The notes under the pieces were generated by a model, which saw only the letters and a list, made by a program, of their open reading frames with translations, had not been told where the DNA came from and ran no database searches. 64,000 nt of DNA from Variovorax gracilis (lineage in GTDB: Bacteria > Pseudomonadota > Gammaproteobacteria > Burkholderiales > Burkholderiaceae_C), in NCBI RefSeq assembly GCF_030317115.1, contig NZ_JASZYF010000003.1, positions 248,001-312,000 on the forward strand, in the 5' to 3' direction. The translations under genes were made by a program, and so were the position numbers. This document shows positions 43,555 through 52,351 of the stretch, piece by piece (position 1 is the stretch's first letter; every line of letters starts with the position of its first letter).

Positions 43555-43734
43555 TCAGGGCAGCTTGCCCGCGACGGTGTAGCCCGCCACACCGGCGAGC
43601 AGCACGGCGAAGGAGTAGCTGTAGATATCCAGCGACCAGGGCTGCATGAGCATGACCAGCCCGAGGCCGATGAGCACCATGCTGGCCGGTTCCCAGCGCG
43701 AGCGGCGCAGCCAGTTCCTTGTCGACGGCTTCAT
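43555..43734 (-). CDS. Small membrane protein of the ABC importer (GlpU position)
   Basis: The 59-aa protein has a basic start MKPSTRNWLRRSRWEPAS and two closely spaced hydrophobic stretches (MVLIGLGLVMLM and YSFAVLLAGVAGYTVAG). Its ATG overlaps the permease stop (ATGA at 43731-43734). In the Rhizobium glpSTPQUV glycerol importer a small membrane protein, GlpU (DUF2160), occupies the same slot; this one is shorter and I cannot confirm homology by eye. Confidence 0.75.
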   Translation of the reverse strand: MKPSTRNWLRRSRWEPASMVLIGLGLVMLMQPWSLDIYSYSFAVLLAGVAGYTVAGKLP

Positions 43735-44678
43735 TTGCGGATCGCTCCGAAGGTAATGCCGCGCAGCAGGTGCTTGCGCAGCAGGATGGTGAACACCAGC
43801 ACCGGCAGCAGGAACAGCGTGGTGCCCGCCGCCATCGCCGGCCAGTCGAGCCCGCCCTCGCCGATGATCGTCGGGATGAAGGGCGGCGAGGTCTGCGCCG
43901 TGCCGCTGGTGAGCAGCAGCGCGAAGGCGTATTCGTTCCACGCGAAGATCAGGCAGAAGATGGCGGTCGTCGCGATGCCCGTGGCCGCCTGCGGCAGTAC
44001 CACCTTGATGAAGGCCTGGAAGCGCGTGTAGCCATCGACCATGGCGGCCTCCTCGTACTCGCGCGGGATCTCGTCCATGAAGCCCTTGAGCAGCCACACC
44101 GCGAGCGAGAGATTCACGACCGTGTAGAGCAGGATCAAGCCGAGGTGCGTGTCGGAGAACCCGACCGCGCGGTACATCAGGTAGATCGGTATCGCCACGG
44201 CGATGGGCGGCATCATCCGCGTCGAGAGGATGAAAAACAGCAGGTCGTCCTTGCCCGGCACCCTGAAGCGCGAGAAGGCATAGGCGGCCAGCGTGCCCAG
44301 CACGACCGAGAGCAGGGTCGAGCCGAAGCCGATCAGCACCGAGTTCAGGTAGCGGTCCGAGAAGCGCGACGGCCCGGCGAGGATCATCTGCTGCTCGCGC
44401 ACCAGCCCTTCGTACCAGGTCGCGGGCGGCGGAAGGGCCGCAAGCTCCTGCGAGCTGACGCGCGAACGCGTGGTGAAGAGATTGACGTAGCCGATCAGCG
44501 AAGGCTGCGTAATGACGCGGGGCGGATAGGCGATCGAATCCTGCGGCGTGCGAAAGCTGGTCATGAGGATCCACACCAGCGGGATCAGCGAGATCAGCGC
44601 GTAGGTGACGACGACAAAACCCGCAAAGGTCTTCGCACGCGGCGTCGGATCGAGCGGCGAGTGAACGGTGTTCTTCAT
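43731..44678 (-). CDS. Carbohydrate ABC transporter permease 2 (MalG-like)
   Basis: The 315-aa permease has six membrane helices and the MalG-type EAA loop EYEEAAMVDGYTRFQAFIKVVLPQA. A large periplasmic loop (residues 55-100) lies after the first helix. The C-terminus LLRKHLLRGITFGAIRK is typical. It overlaps both neighbours in ATGA junctions (44675-44678 and 43731-43734). Confidence 0.93.
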   Translation of the reverse strand: MKNTVHSPLDPTPRAKTFAGFVVVTYALISLIPLVWILMTSFRTPQDSIAYPPRVITQPSLIGYVNLFTTRSRVSSQELAALPPPATWYEGLVREQQMILAGPSRFSDRYLNSVLIGFGSTLLSVVLGTLAAYAFSRFRVPGKDDLLFFILSTRMMPPIAVAIPIYLMYRAVGFSDTHLGLILLYTVVNLSLAVWLLKGFMDEIPREYEEAAMVDGYTRFQAFIKVVLPQAATGIATTAIFCLIFAWNEYAFALLLTSGTAQTSPPFIPTIIGEGGLDWPAMAAGTTLFLLPVLVFTILLRKHLLRGITFGAIRK

Positions 44679-45634
44679 CTCTGCTTCACCCGGTCGAGGA
44701 ATCGCACCGTCACGAGCGAGAGCCCGTAGATCGACACGAAGAGGATGATGGCCAGCGCCGAGCTGTAGCCCGTGCGCCATTTCTCGAAGGCCTCGCGCTT
44801 GAGCTTGATCGACGCAAGTTCGGTGACCGAGCCCGGCCCGCCGTTGGTGAGCTGGTCCACGAGGTCGAACATCTTGAAGTTCTCGATCACGCGAAACAGC
44901 ACGGCCAGGATGATGAAGGGCATCACCATCGGCAGCGTGATGCGCCAGAACTTGGTCCATTCGCTCGCGCGGTCGATCTCGGCGGCCTCGTAGAGATAGG
45001 GCGGAATGGAGCGCAACCCGGCCAGCAGCAACAGCATCACGTAGGGCGTCCACATCCAGGTATCGACCAGCACGATGGCCCAGGGCGAAAGCGTCGTATC
45101 GCCCAGCATCGTGAAGCTCCCTGCCAGCCCGAAGGGCGCGCGGAAGAAGTTGACGATGTAGTTGAAGATGCCGTACTGCGGCTCGAAGAAGTACTTCCAG
45201 AAGGTCCCGACCACGGCCGGCGCCAGCATCATGGGCAGCAGGATCGCGGTGCTCCAGAAGCTGTGCGTGCGAAAACGCCGGTTCAGCATCAGCGCAAGCC
45301 CGAAGCCCAGCAGGAGCTGCAGCGTGATCGACCAGGTCAGGAAGTGCGCGGTGGCGCGCATGTTCTCCCAGATCGATTCGTCGTTGAGCACCCGCGAGTA
45401 GTTGCTGATGCCGACCCACAGCACGTCCGCGCCCGGCCGGTTGGCGCGGAAGTTGGTGAAGGACAGCCAGATCGTCCAGATCAGCGGAAAGATGTTGAAC
45501 GCCAGCAGCAGCAGGATCGTCGGGCCGACGAAGAGCCATGCCAGCGCGCGGTCGGAGAGGCCCTGGCCGGGGAGCCGGCGGCTCTCGCTCTCCGCACCGC
45601 GCATCACGGTGTTGTCGACGTGGACGAATGACAT
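44675..45634 (-). CDS. Carbohydrate ABC transporter permease 1 (MalF-like)
   Basis: The 319-aa permease has a short cytoplasmic N-terminus (about 30 residues), six helices and the EAA loop YLYEAAEIDRASEWTKFWRITLPMVMP. It follows the binding-protein gene by 16 bp and overlaps permease 2. The start is ATG 45634 (MSFVHVDN). Confidence 0.93.
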   Translation of the reverse strand: MSFVHVDNTVMRGAESESRRLPGQGLSDRALAWLFVGPTILLLLAFNIFPLIWTIWLSFTNFRANRPGADVLWVGISNYSRVLNDESIWENMRATAHFLTWSITLQLLLGFGLALMLNRRFRTHSFWSTAILLPMMLAPAVVGTFWKYFFEPQYGIFNYIVNFFRAPFGLAGSFTMLGDTTLSPWAIVLVDTWMWTPYVMLLLLAGLRSIPPYLYEAAEIDRASEWTKFWRITLPMVMPFIILAVLFRVIENFKMFDLVDQLTNGGPGSVTELASIKLKREAFEKWRTGYSSALAIILFVSIYGLSLVTVRFLDRVKQR

Positions 45635-45650
45635 GGGACGGCGCCGCGGA

Positions 45651-46988
45651 TCAAGGCTTGATCTTTCCGTCTTCCCGGAACACTTCGGTCCAGTCCTTGA
45701 GCAGGCCGTCGAGCGCCTCCTGCGGCGTGCCCTTGCCGGCGACCACGTAGTCATGCGTTCGCTTCTGCATTGCGAGCAGCAATTGCGCGTAGCTCGGTTC
45801 CTGCCAGAAGTCCTTGACGATCTTCATCGAGTCGAGGAACACGGGCGCGTACGAGGTGCTCTTGTCGAAGCCCGGCTTGGACAGCACCGCGTTGTGGCAG
45901 GAGAAGCCCCCGGCGTCCCACCATTTCTGCTGCACCGCAGGCTGCGCAAACCACTTGATGTAGTCGAGCGCCAGGTCCTTCTTGTCCGAATACTTCACGA
46001 CCGAGATGCCCTGCCCGCCCAGTTGGGCCGCGGCGATCTTGGCCTTGGGCATGGTGAAGAAGCCGGTCTTGTCGCCGCCCACGTTCGGGTCCTTGGCGAT
46101 GCCCGGGAAGAAGGCGATGAAGTTCATCTGCATCGCGACCTGGCCCGACTTGTAGGAGTCGAGGTCTTCGGTCATGTAGGCGTTGGAATGCCCGGGCGGT
46201 GTGCAGCAGTCGAAGAGTTCCTTGTAGAACTTGAGTCCGGCCACGGCCTCCGGCCCGTTGATGTAGCCCTTCATGTCGTACGGCTTCTTGGGGTTGTCGT
46301 ACTGCATGCCGTAGGCGTACATGGTGTTCGTCACGCCCATGGTGATGCCTTCGGAGCCGCGCTCCGTGTAGATGGCGGCGCCGTAGACCTTCTTGCCGTC
46401 GATGGTGCGGTTCTGGAAGAACTGGCCGACCTGCTTCAGCTCGTCCCAGGTCGTGGGCGGCGCGAGTTCGCGGTTGTACTTGGCCTTGAACTCGGCCTGC
46501 AGCTCGGGCTTGGCGAACCAGTCCTTGCGGTAGGTGAAGGCCACCGCATCGCCCATCGCCGGCAGCGCCCAGTAGTTCTTCGTGCCCTTGGGCCAGGTCG
46601 AATAGCCCTCGACGGTGGCCGGCATGAAGTCGCTCATCTTGATCCCGTTCTTGTCGAAGAACTCGTTGAGCTGGATGTAGTGGCCTTCGGTGGCGGCGGA
46701 GCCGATCCACTGGCTGTCGCCGATCAGCAGGTCGCACAGCTTGCCCTTGGAGTTGAGCTCGTTGAGCATGCGCTGCGCGAAGTTGGGCCAGGGCACGAAC
46801 TCGTACTTCATCTGCACGCCGGTCTGCGCGGTGAAGTCCTTGGATAGTTCGACCAGCGCGTTGGCCGGGTCCCATGCCGCCCAGCACAGGGTGAGCTGCT
46901 TGGCCTGGGCCTGCGCCGCACCCGAAGCCAGGGCCAGCGCCGCGACGAGCGCAGTGCCGACAGTCGATCGCTTGTTCAACCACTTCAT
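45651..46988 (-). CDS. Carbohydrate ABC transporter substrate-binding protein
   Basis: The 445-aa family-1 extracellular binding protein has a signal peptide ending AAQAQA (residue 28) and LTLCWAAWDPANALVELSKDFTAQTG as the first lobe. Aromatic residues are abundant (WPKGTKNYWALP, GGFSC), as expected for sugar binding. AGGAG precedes ATG 46988. It is the first gene of the importer-dhaLK operon and is divergent from the LacI regulator. Confidence 0.93.
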   Translation of the reverse strand: MKWLNKRSTVGTALVAALALASGAAQAQAKQLTLCWAAWDPANALVELSKDFTAQTGVQMKYEFVPWPNFAQRMLNELNSKGKLCDLLIGDSQWIGSAATEGHYIQLNEFFDKNGIKMSDFMPATVEGYSTWPKGTKNYWALPAMGDAVAFTYRKDWFAKPELQAEFKAKYNRELAPPTTWDELKQVGQFFQNRTIDGKKVYGAAIYTERGSEGITMGVTNTMYAYGMQYDNPKKPYDMKGYINGPEAVAGLKFYKELFDCCTPPGHSNAYMTEDLDSYKSGQVAMQMNFIAFFPGIAKDPNVGGDKTGFFTMPKAKIAAAQLGGQGISVVKYSDKKDLALDYIKWFAQPAVQQKWWDAGGFSCHNAVLSKPGFDKSTSYAPVFLDSMKIVKDFWQEPSYAQLLLAMQKRTHDYVVAGKGTPQEALDGLLKDWTEVFREDGKIKP

Positions 46989-47131
46989 TTGCTCATCTCC
47001 TGTGTGTGAGGACAGACGGCTCGCGCCGCGAAGAGGGATGCGCCATTCGTCGGTGCGGCGCCTACCGGCCTGCGCCCGCTCACCCCTTGGCGACAGCGGT
47101 TCGGCTTGATGGAAGAATAAAAAGAGCAATA

Positions 47132-47251
47132 AATAAATCAATCAATGCAAACCCTAGGACATCAACCTCTGCGGCCGCGGGCGTTGGCCGCTGCGGGATA
47201 GCCCGAAGAAGCAGCTCCCCGGTGTTAGGCGACACTGCTGATTGATTTATT
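47132..47251. promoter_or_regulatory. Divergent regulatory region with 13-bp inverted repeat, candidate LacI sites
   Basis: AATAAATCAATCA (47132-47144) and its exact reverse complement TGATTGATTTATT (47239-47251) are 94 bp apart. The left arm overlaps a possible promoter of the importer operon (minus strand TTGATT, 16 bp, TATTCT); the right arm lies just before the LacI start. Two sites about ten helical turns apart could support looping. The AT-rich arms stand out in a GC-rich region. Confidence 0.6.
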
Positions 47252-47267
47252 GAGGCTCTTTCCAGGT

Positions 47268-48299
47268 TTGGCTACTTCCGTCACCATCACCCAGATCGCC
47301 GAGACGGCCGGCGTCAGCACCGCCACCGTCGACCGCGTGCTGAACAACCGCCCCGGCGTCAATCCCGCCACCGTGCAGCGCGTGCGCGAGGCGATGAAAG
47401 GCCTCGGCGCCGCCGCGCCGATGCGCGGACGGCCGCGCTCCACCGACAGCTACCGCTTCGCCTTCGTGCTGCCCTCCGCGCGACGCGGCTTCTTCGATCT
47501 GGTGGACCGCGTCATCGCCCAGGCGGCGGGCGACTTCCGCCACCAGCACATCACCGAGGTCACGCGCCGCCTGCCGGCCACCGAGCCGACGGCCTTCGCC
47601 GATGAACTGGCACGCCTCTCGGACATGGACGGCATCGCGCTGCTCGCGCCGGACACCCCCGCCGTGAAGCTCGCCGTGAACGAACTGGTGCGCTCCGGCG
47701 TGCACGTCGTCACCCTGTTCTCCGACGTCGCGGGCTCGATGCGCGAGACCTTCATCGGCGCGGACAACCGCGCCGCCGGTCGCACCGCCGGCCTGCTGCT
47801 CGGGCGCGAGGCACCGGCCGGCCAGGGCCATTGCGCCCTGCTCTCGCCCGCCACGCGCTATGCGGCCGAGATCGATCGCGGCATCGGCTTCGCACAGGTG
47901 CTGGAGGAGCGCTTCTCCGGCGCGAAGCTGCTGCGCGTGGACGACATGCCCGAGTCGGAAGACGAGGCGTACCGGCGTGCCCGCGAGGCGCTCGATCCGC
48001 AGGCGACGGGTGGCCGCCTCACGGCCGTCTACAACGTCGGCCCCGGCAGCCACGGCGTGCACCGCGCACTGGCCGAGCACGGCTACGACGCATCGCTCGG
48101 CATGGTGGCGCACGACTTGCTGGATGTGCACCGGTCGATGCTGATCTCCGGCGCGCTGAGCTTCGTGCTGCACCAGGACGTGCACTACGCAGTCACCACC
48201 GCGGCGCGCGTGCTGCGCGCCCTGTGCGAAGGCGTGCGCGGCGCGCTGGCGGTCAGCAACCCGCGGGTCGACATCCTGACTGCGGAGAACCTCGCATGA
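47268..48299 (+). CDS. LacI family transcriptional regulator
   Basis: The roughly 343-aa regulator has the LacI helix-turn-helix TITQIAETAGVSTATVDRVLNNRPGVNPATVQRVREAM at the very N-terminus and a periplasmic-binding-protein-like sensor domain, as in group III LacI proteins that bind sugars. No ATG precedes the domain: TTG 47268 (with GAGG 12 nt upstream) is preferred, TTG 47250 is possible but lies in the inverted repeat. It is divergent from the importer operon and begins the plus-strand set. Confidence 0.9.
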   Translation: MATSVTITQIAETAGVSTATVDRVLNNRPGVNPATVQRVREAMKGLGAAAPMRGRPRSTDSYRFAFVLPSARRGFFDLVDRVIAQAAGDFRHQHITEVTRRLPATEPTAFADELARLSDMDGIALLAPDTPAVKLAVNELVRSGVHVVTLFSDVAGSMRETFIGADNRAAGRTAGLLLGREAPAGQGHCALLSPATRYAAEIDRGIGFAQVLEERFSGAKLLRVDDMPESEDEAYRRAREALDPQATGGRLTAVYNVGPGSHGVHRALAEHGYDASLGMVAHDLLDVHRSMLISGALSFVLHQDVHYAVTTAARVLRALCEGVRGALAVSNPRVDILTAENLA

Positions 48300-48360
48300 C
48301 AGCCGTGCGCGACGGCCTCACGATGCCTCTCCCTGGACGAGCTTCCTTCGAGGACACACG

Positions 48361-49347
48361 ATGAAGAAATTCATCAACTACGTCGACGATGCCATCGTCG
48401 AAAGCCTGTCGGGCCTGGCTTCGGCGCATCCGGACCTGCTGCGCGTCGAGTTCGACCCGACCTTCGTGTCGCGGCGCGTGCCCAAGCGCGACGCGGTCGC
48501 CGTCGTGTCCGGCGGCGGCTCCGGCCATGAGCCGCTGCACACCGGCTACGTGGGCTTCGGCATGCTCGATGCCGCCTGTCCGGGCCAGGTGTTCACGTCG
48601 CCCACGCCCGACCAGTGGCTGGCCGCGGCGCACCGCGTGAACGCCGGCCGCGGCGTGCTCTTCATCGTCAAGAACTACGCGGGCGATCGCCTCAACTTCC
48701 AGATGGCGAGCGACATGCTGGTCGACCTCGACCACCTGATGGTGGTGGTCGACGACGACGTCGCCATCGAGCATTCGATGCATGCCAGCGGCCGCCGCGG
48801 CGTGGCCGGCACGATCGTCGTCGAGAAGATCGTCGGCGCCGCCGCCGAAGCCGGCGCGGACTTGTTCGACTGCAAGGCGCTCGGCGACCGCATCAACGGC
48901 GGCACGGCATCGATGGGCGTGGCGTTCAACAGCTGCATCGTGCCGGCCTCGGGCGTGGCGACCTTCGAGATCGGCGAGCAGGAAATGGAGCTGGGCGTGG
49001 GCATCCACGGCGAGCCCGGCCGGCAGCGCATGCCTTTCGCGCCGGCGGCGGGCATCGTCGACCTGCTACTCGACCCGATCCTCAAGGACCTGTCGCTCGC
49101 GCGCGGCCGCGAGGTGCTGCTGCTGGTCAACGGACTCGGCGGCACGCCCCTGATGGAGCTTTACCTTCTGCACCACCACGCGCGCCAGCGGCTCGCGGAA
49201 GAAGGGCTGGACGTGGTGCGCACGCTGGTCGGCAACTACACGACCTCGCTGGAAATGGCCGGTGCTTCGCTCACCGTGACCGCGCTGGACGACGAAGCCA
49301 AGCGCCTGTGGGACGCACCCGTGCACACCACCGCCTTGCGCTGGTAG
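48361..49347 (+). CDS. Dihydroxyacetone kinase subunit DhaK, copy 2
   Basis: The 328-aa DhaK paralogue has the same key elements as copy 1: SGGGSGHEPLHTGYVG, AACPGQVFTSPTPDQW and GVGIHGEPG with the substrate His. Differences lie mainly in residues 40-45 and 90-125. No dhaL follows it; the next gene is a FadR-type regulator. It could use the DhaL at 40804 or act on a different ketose such as a tetrulose. It starts 61 bp after the LacI gene. Confidence 0.9.
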   Translation: MKKFINYVDDAIVESLSGLASAHPDLLRVEFDPTFVSRRVPKRDAVAVVSGGGSGHEPLHTGYVGFGMLDAACPGQVFTSPTPDQWLAAAHRVNAGRGVLFIVKNYAGDRLNFQMASDMLVDLDHLMVVVDDDVAIEHSMHASGRRGVAGTIVVEKIVGAAAEAGADLFDCKALGDRINGGTASMGVAFNSCIVPASGVATFEIGEQEMELGVGIHGEPGRQRMPFAPAAGIVDLLLDPILKDLSLARGREVLLLVNGLGGTPLMELYLLHHHARQRLAEEGLDVVRTLVGNYTTSLEMAGASLTVTALDDEAKRLWDAPVHTTALRW

Positions 49348-49393
49348 GCCTCCGCCAAGGGTTTCCACCTAAAGGACTTTCCCGGATGCCATC

Positions 49394-49416
49394 TGGTTTA
49401 CCCACTGGTAAAACCA
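49394..49416. promoter_or_regulatory. Candidate FadR-type operator before the GntR gene
   Basis: TGGTTTACCCA (49394-49404) and TGGTAAAACCA (49406-49416) lie side by side immediately before ATG 49421. Both fit TGG-N5-CCA; the second has perfect TGGT/ACCA arms, and together they form an imperfect larger inverted repeat. TGGT/ACCA half-sites are typical of FadR-subfamily GntR regulators, so autoregulation is likely. Confidence 0.6.
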
Positions 49417-49420
49417 CGGC

Positions 49421-50200
49421 ATGACAACAAGGCCTCCACAACCCTTGATCACACGAACGCCCGAAGCCGAAGGAACCGGCTTCTCCAAGGTGTTCGCCTT
49501 CCTGCGCGACCGGCTTCTCGAAGGGAGCATCCGCTCGGGAGACCGCCTGATCCCGGAGCGCGAACTGGCGCTGCAACTGGGCGTGAGCCGCCCCATCGTG
49601 CGCGAGGCATTGCGCGCGCTCGCAATGCTGGGCGTGGTCGAGATCCGCGAGCGCGTGGGCACTGTCGTGCGCAAGCCCGACGTGTCGGTGCTCGGCGACT
49701 TCTTCGCCTTCTCGATGGCGCAGCAGGCGGACATCGTCGACGACGTCATGCAGGCCCGCATCGCGATCGAGGTGCAGGCCATCCGCCTGGCGTGCCGGCA
49801 CGCGACGACCTCGGACCTCGAACGCATCGCATCGGCGGTCGACCACATCGAGGCCACGGTCCACGACTCCGACGAAGGCAGCCGCGCCGACTACGAGTTC
49901 CACACGGCCCTGGTGCGCGCCAGCCGGTCGGAGACGCTGATGCAGCTCTACGCGGCGATGGCGACGCTGCTGATGCGCTCGCACCATGAGCGCCGCGACG
50001 TGGTGGGCGGCGACCCCGCGGTCAAGCAATACCTCGTCGAAGACCACGCGCGCATCTTCCAGGCACTGGTCTCGCGCGACGAGGATCGCGCCGACCAGGT
50101 GCTGCGCAAGCACTTCAGCATCGGCGACGAATACCGCCGCAAGGCAGCGGCCGAGCCCGCGATGCGTGGCCGCCCGCCCGCACGCAAGGAACCGGCGTGA
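49421..50200 (+). CDS. GntR family regulator, FadR subfamily
   Basis: The 259-aa regulator has an N-terminal winged helix (VFAFLRDRLLEGSIRSGDRLIPERELALQLGVSRPIVREALRALAMLGVVEIRERVGTVV) and an all-helical FCD effector domain with AAMATLLMRSHHERRD and EDHARIFQALVSRDED (metal-binding His). FadR/FCD proteins usually sense organic acids. Its stop overlaps the permease start in GTGA (50197-50200), so it is transcribed with the importer it probably controls. Confidence 0.92.
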   Translation: MTTRPPQPLITRTPEAEGTGFSKVFAFLRDRLLEGSIRSGDRLIPERELALQLGVSRPIVREALRALAMLGVVEIRERVGTVVRKPDVSVLGDFFAFSMAQQADIVDDVMQARIAIEVQAIRLACRHATTSDLERIASAVDHIEATVHDSDEGSRADYEFHTALVRASRSETLMQLYAAMATLLMRSHHERRDVVGGDPAVKQYLVEDHARIFQALVSRDEDRADQVLRKHFSIGDEYRRKAAAEPAMRGRPPARKEPA

Positions 50201-50877
50201 GCAACCTCGACTTCGGGGTCGTCCTCGAGCGTTGGCCGCTGTTCGTCGAAGGCGCCTGGCTCACCATTCAACTGGCGCTGGTCGCGACGCTCGCGGGCTT
50301 CGCCACCGGCACGCTGTGCGCCGTCGGCCGCAGGGGCCGCAATGCCACGGTGGCGCGCATCTGCGGCGCCTACGTGGAACTGATCCGCAACACGCCGCTG
50401 CTGGTGCAGATCTTCCTCGTCTATTTCGGGCTGTCGAGCCTGGGCCTGTCGCTGTCCGCCTTCACGGTGGCGGTCATCGCGCTGGCCGTCAATGCCGGCG
50501 CCTACGCGACGGAGATCATGCGCGCCGGCTTCGACTCGGTGAACCGCAGCCAGATCGAAGCCGCCGAGTGCCTCGCGCTCTCGCGCATCCAGGTCTACTG
50601 GCACGTCGTGCTGCTGCCGGCCATGGAGCGCGTCTATCCGGCACTGACCAGCCAGTTCGTGCTGCTGATGCTCGCCTCCTCCATCTGCTCGCAGATCTCG
50701 GTCGAGGAACTCACCGCGGTCGCCAACCACGTGCAGTCCGACACCTACCGGCCACTGGAGACTTTCGTGATCATCGGCGCGGGCTACATCCTGCTGTCGC
50801 TGCTCATGCGGCTCGGCTTCTGGGGCGTGGGCGCCATGCTGTTTCCGCGGCGTCGCAGGCTGGGCACCGCGCTGTGA
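50197..50877 (+). CDS. Polar amino acid-type ABC transporter permease 1
   Basis: The 226-aa HisM/GlnP-type permease starts GTG 50197 with NLDFGVVLERWPLFVEGAWLTIQLALVATLAGF and has the conserved YVELIRNTPLLVQIFLVYFG and AAECLALSRIQVYWHVVLLPAMERVYPAL (EAA loop). It overlaps the regulator before it and the second permease after it. The solute class (amino acid or another small polar acid) is not determined by sequence. Confidence 0.92.
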   Translation: MSNLDFGVVLERWPLFVEGAWLTIQLALVATLAGFATGTLCAVGRRGRNATVARICGAYVELIRNTPLLVQIFLVYFGLSSLGLSLSAFTVAVIALAVNAGAYATEIMRAGFDSVNRSQIEAAECLALSRIQVYWHVVLLPAMERVYPALTSQFVLLMLASSICSQISVEELTAVANHVQSDTYRPLETFVIIGAGYILLSLLMRLGFWGVGAMLFPRRRRLGTAL

Positions 50878-51578
50878 TGACCGCCACCGCCTTCAACGCC
50901 AATCACTTCGGGTTCCTGCTGCAGGGCGCGATGTGGACGCTGGTCCTCTCCCTCATCGCCTTCGTCGGCGGCGGCATCTGCGCCTTCGTCGTTGCGCTGG
51001 CGCGGGTCTCGCCGCGACGGCCCGTGCGCGTAGGGATGGGCCTGTGGGTGCAGCTCGTGCAGGGCTCGCCGCTGCTGGTGATCATGTTCCTCGCCTACTT
51101 CGGCCTGCCGACCCTGGGCATCAAGGTGTCGGCACTGGCCGCGGCCGGCGCATCGCTGACGATCTACGTGTCCGCCTACCTCGGCGAGATCTGGCGCGCC
51201 GCGATCCAGGCGGTGCCGCGACCGCAGTGGGAAGCCGCCGAATGCCTGGCGCTGAGCCGGACCCAGCGCATGGTCAAGGTCGTGCTGCCGCAGGCGGTGC
51301 GGCTGGCGACGCCGCCCACGGTCGGCTTCATGGTGCAGATCATCAAAAACACCTCGCTCGCCTCGGTGGTCGGCTTCGTCGAACTCGCCCGCTCGGGGCA
51401 GATCATCAACAACTCGATCTTCGAGCCCTTCATCGTGTACCTCGTGATCGCGGGGCTCTACTTCGCGCTGTGCTATCCGCTGTCGGTCTGGAGCCGCCGA
51501 CTCGAACGCCGCGCCGGTCCTGCATCGGCCGCGTCGACTTCACTGTCTTCCCATGAACCCATCCTCACGCAACCCTGA
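50877..51578 (+). CDS. Polar amino acid-type ABC transporter permease 2
   Basis: The 233-aa permease has LVQLVQGSPLLVIMFLAYFGLP-like HisM motifs (from about residue 60) and the EAA loop WEAAECLALSRTQRMVKVVLPQAV. Its ATG overlaps the previous stop by one base (TGATG) and its own 3' end overlaps the ATPase gene by 26 nt. It should pair with permease 1 in a heterodimer. Confidence 0.92.
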   Translation: MTATAFNANHFGFLLQGAMWTLVLSLIAFVGGGICAFVVALARVSPRRPVRVGMGLWVQLVQGSPLLVIMFLAYFGLPTLGIKVSALAAAGASLTIYVSAYLGEIWRAAIQAVPRPQWEAAECLALSRTQRMVKVVLPQAVRLATPPTVGFMVQIIKNTSLASVVGFVELARSGQIINNSIFEPFIVYLVIAGLYFALCYPLSVWSRRLERRAGPASAASTSLSSHEPILTQP

Positions 51579-52314
51579 TGGCGCTTCGGCGCCGGTCGTT
51601 CGCCTGCACGACGTCCACAAGAGCTTCGGCGCACTCAAGGTGCTCGAAGGCGTCGGCTTCGAGGTCGACCGCGGGCAGGTCACGGCCATCATCGGACGCA
51701 GCGGCTCCGGGAAGAGCACGGCGCTGCGCTGCATCGACCGGCTCGAACGCATCGACAGCGGCGAGATCGTCGTCTGCGGCCACCGCGTCGACGCGCCGGA
51801 CATCGACCTCAAGGCGCTGCGGCTCGACGTGGGCATCGTCTTCCAGAGCTACAACCTCTTTCCGCACCTGACGATCGAGCAGAACATCACGCTCGCGCCC
51901 CGCTCGGCCAAGGGCATCTCCAGGAGCGAGGCGCGCGCCATCGCGCACGAGGTGCTTGCCAAGGTCGGGCTCGCGGACAAGGCAGCCAGCTACCCCGAGC
52001 AGTTGTCCGGCGGCCAGCAGCAGCGCGTCGCGATCGCCCGTTCGCTGGCGATGCAGCCCAAGGTCATGCTGTTCGACGAGGTGACCTCTGCCCTCGACCC
52101 CGAGCTCACCGGCGAAGTCCTGCGCGTCATCGAGGACCTCGCGGCCGGCGGCATGACCATGGTGATGGTCACGCACGAGATGGCCTTCGCGCGAAAGGTC
52201 GCGGACCAGATCCTCTTCATGAACCGCGGCAGGGTCTGGGAGCGTGGCGGCCCGGAGATCCTGTCATCACCCCAAACCGCCGAGCTTCGGCAGTTCGTAG
52301 CCAGCGAGCTCTGA
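51553..52314 (+). CDS. Polar amino acid-type ABC transporter ATP-binding protein
   Basis: The 253-aa ATPase of the GlnQ/HisP group has Walker A IGRSGSGKSTALRCI, Q-loop IVFQSYNLFPHLTIEQN, signature LSGGQQQRVAIARSLAMQP, Walker B VMLFDEVTSALDPE and H-loop MVTHEMAFA. It powers the two preceding permeases. Start ATG 51553 (MNPSSRNPDG) inside the end of permease 2. Confidence 0.94.
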   Translation: MNPSSRNPDGASAPVVRLHDVHKSFGALKVLEGVGFEVDRGQVTAIIGRSGSGKSTALRCIDRLERIDSGEIVVCGHRVDAPDIDLKALRLDVGIVFQSYNLFPHLTIEQNITLAPRSAKGISRSEARAIAHEVLAKVGLADKAASYPEQLSGGQQQRVAIARSLAMQPKVMLFDEVTSALDPELTGEVLRVIEDLAAGGMTMVMVTHEMAFARKVADQILFMNRGRVWERGGPEILSSPQTAELRQFVASEL

Positions 52315-52351
52315 AGGCTCGCACCCCACCCAAGACCCTGGAGACAAACCG

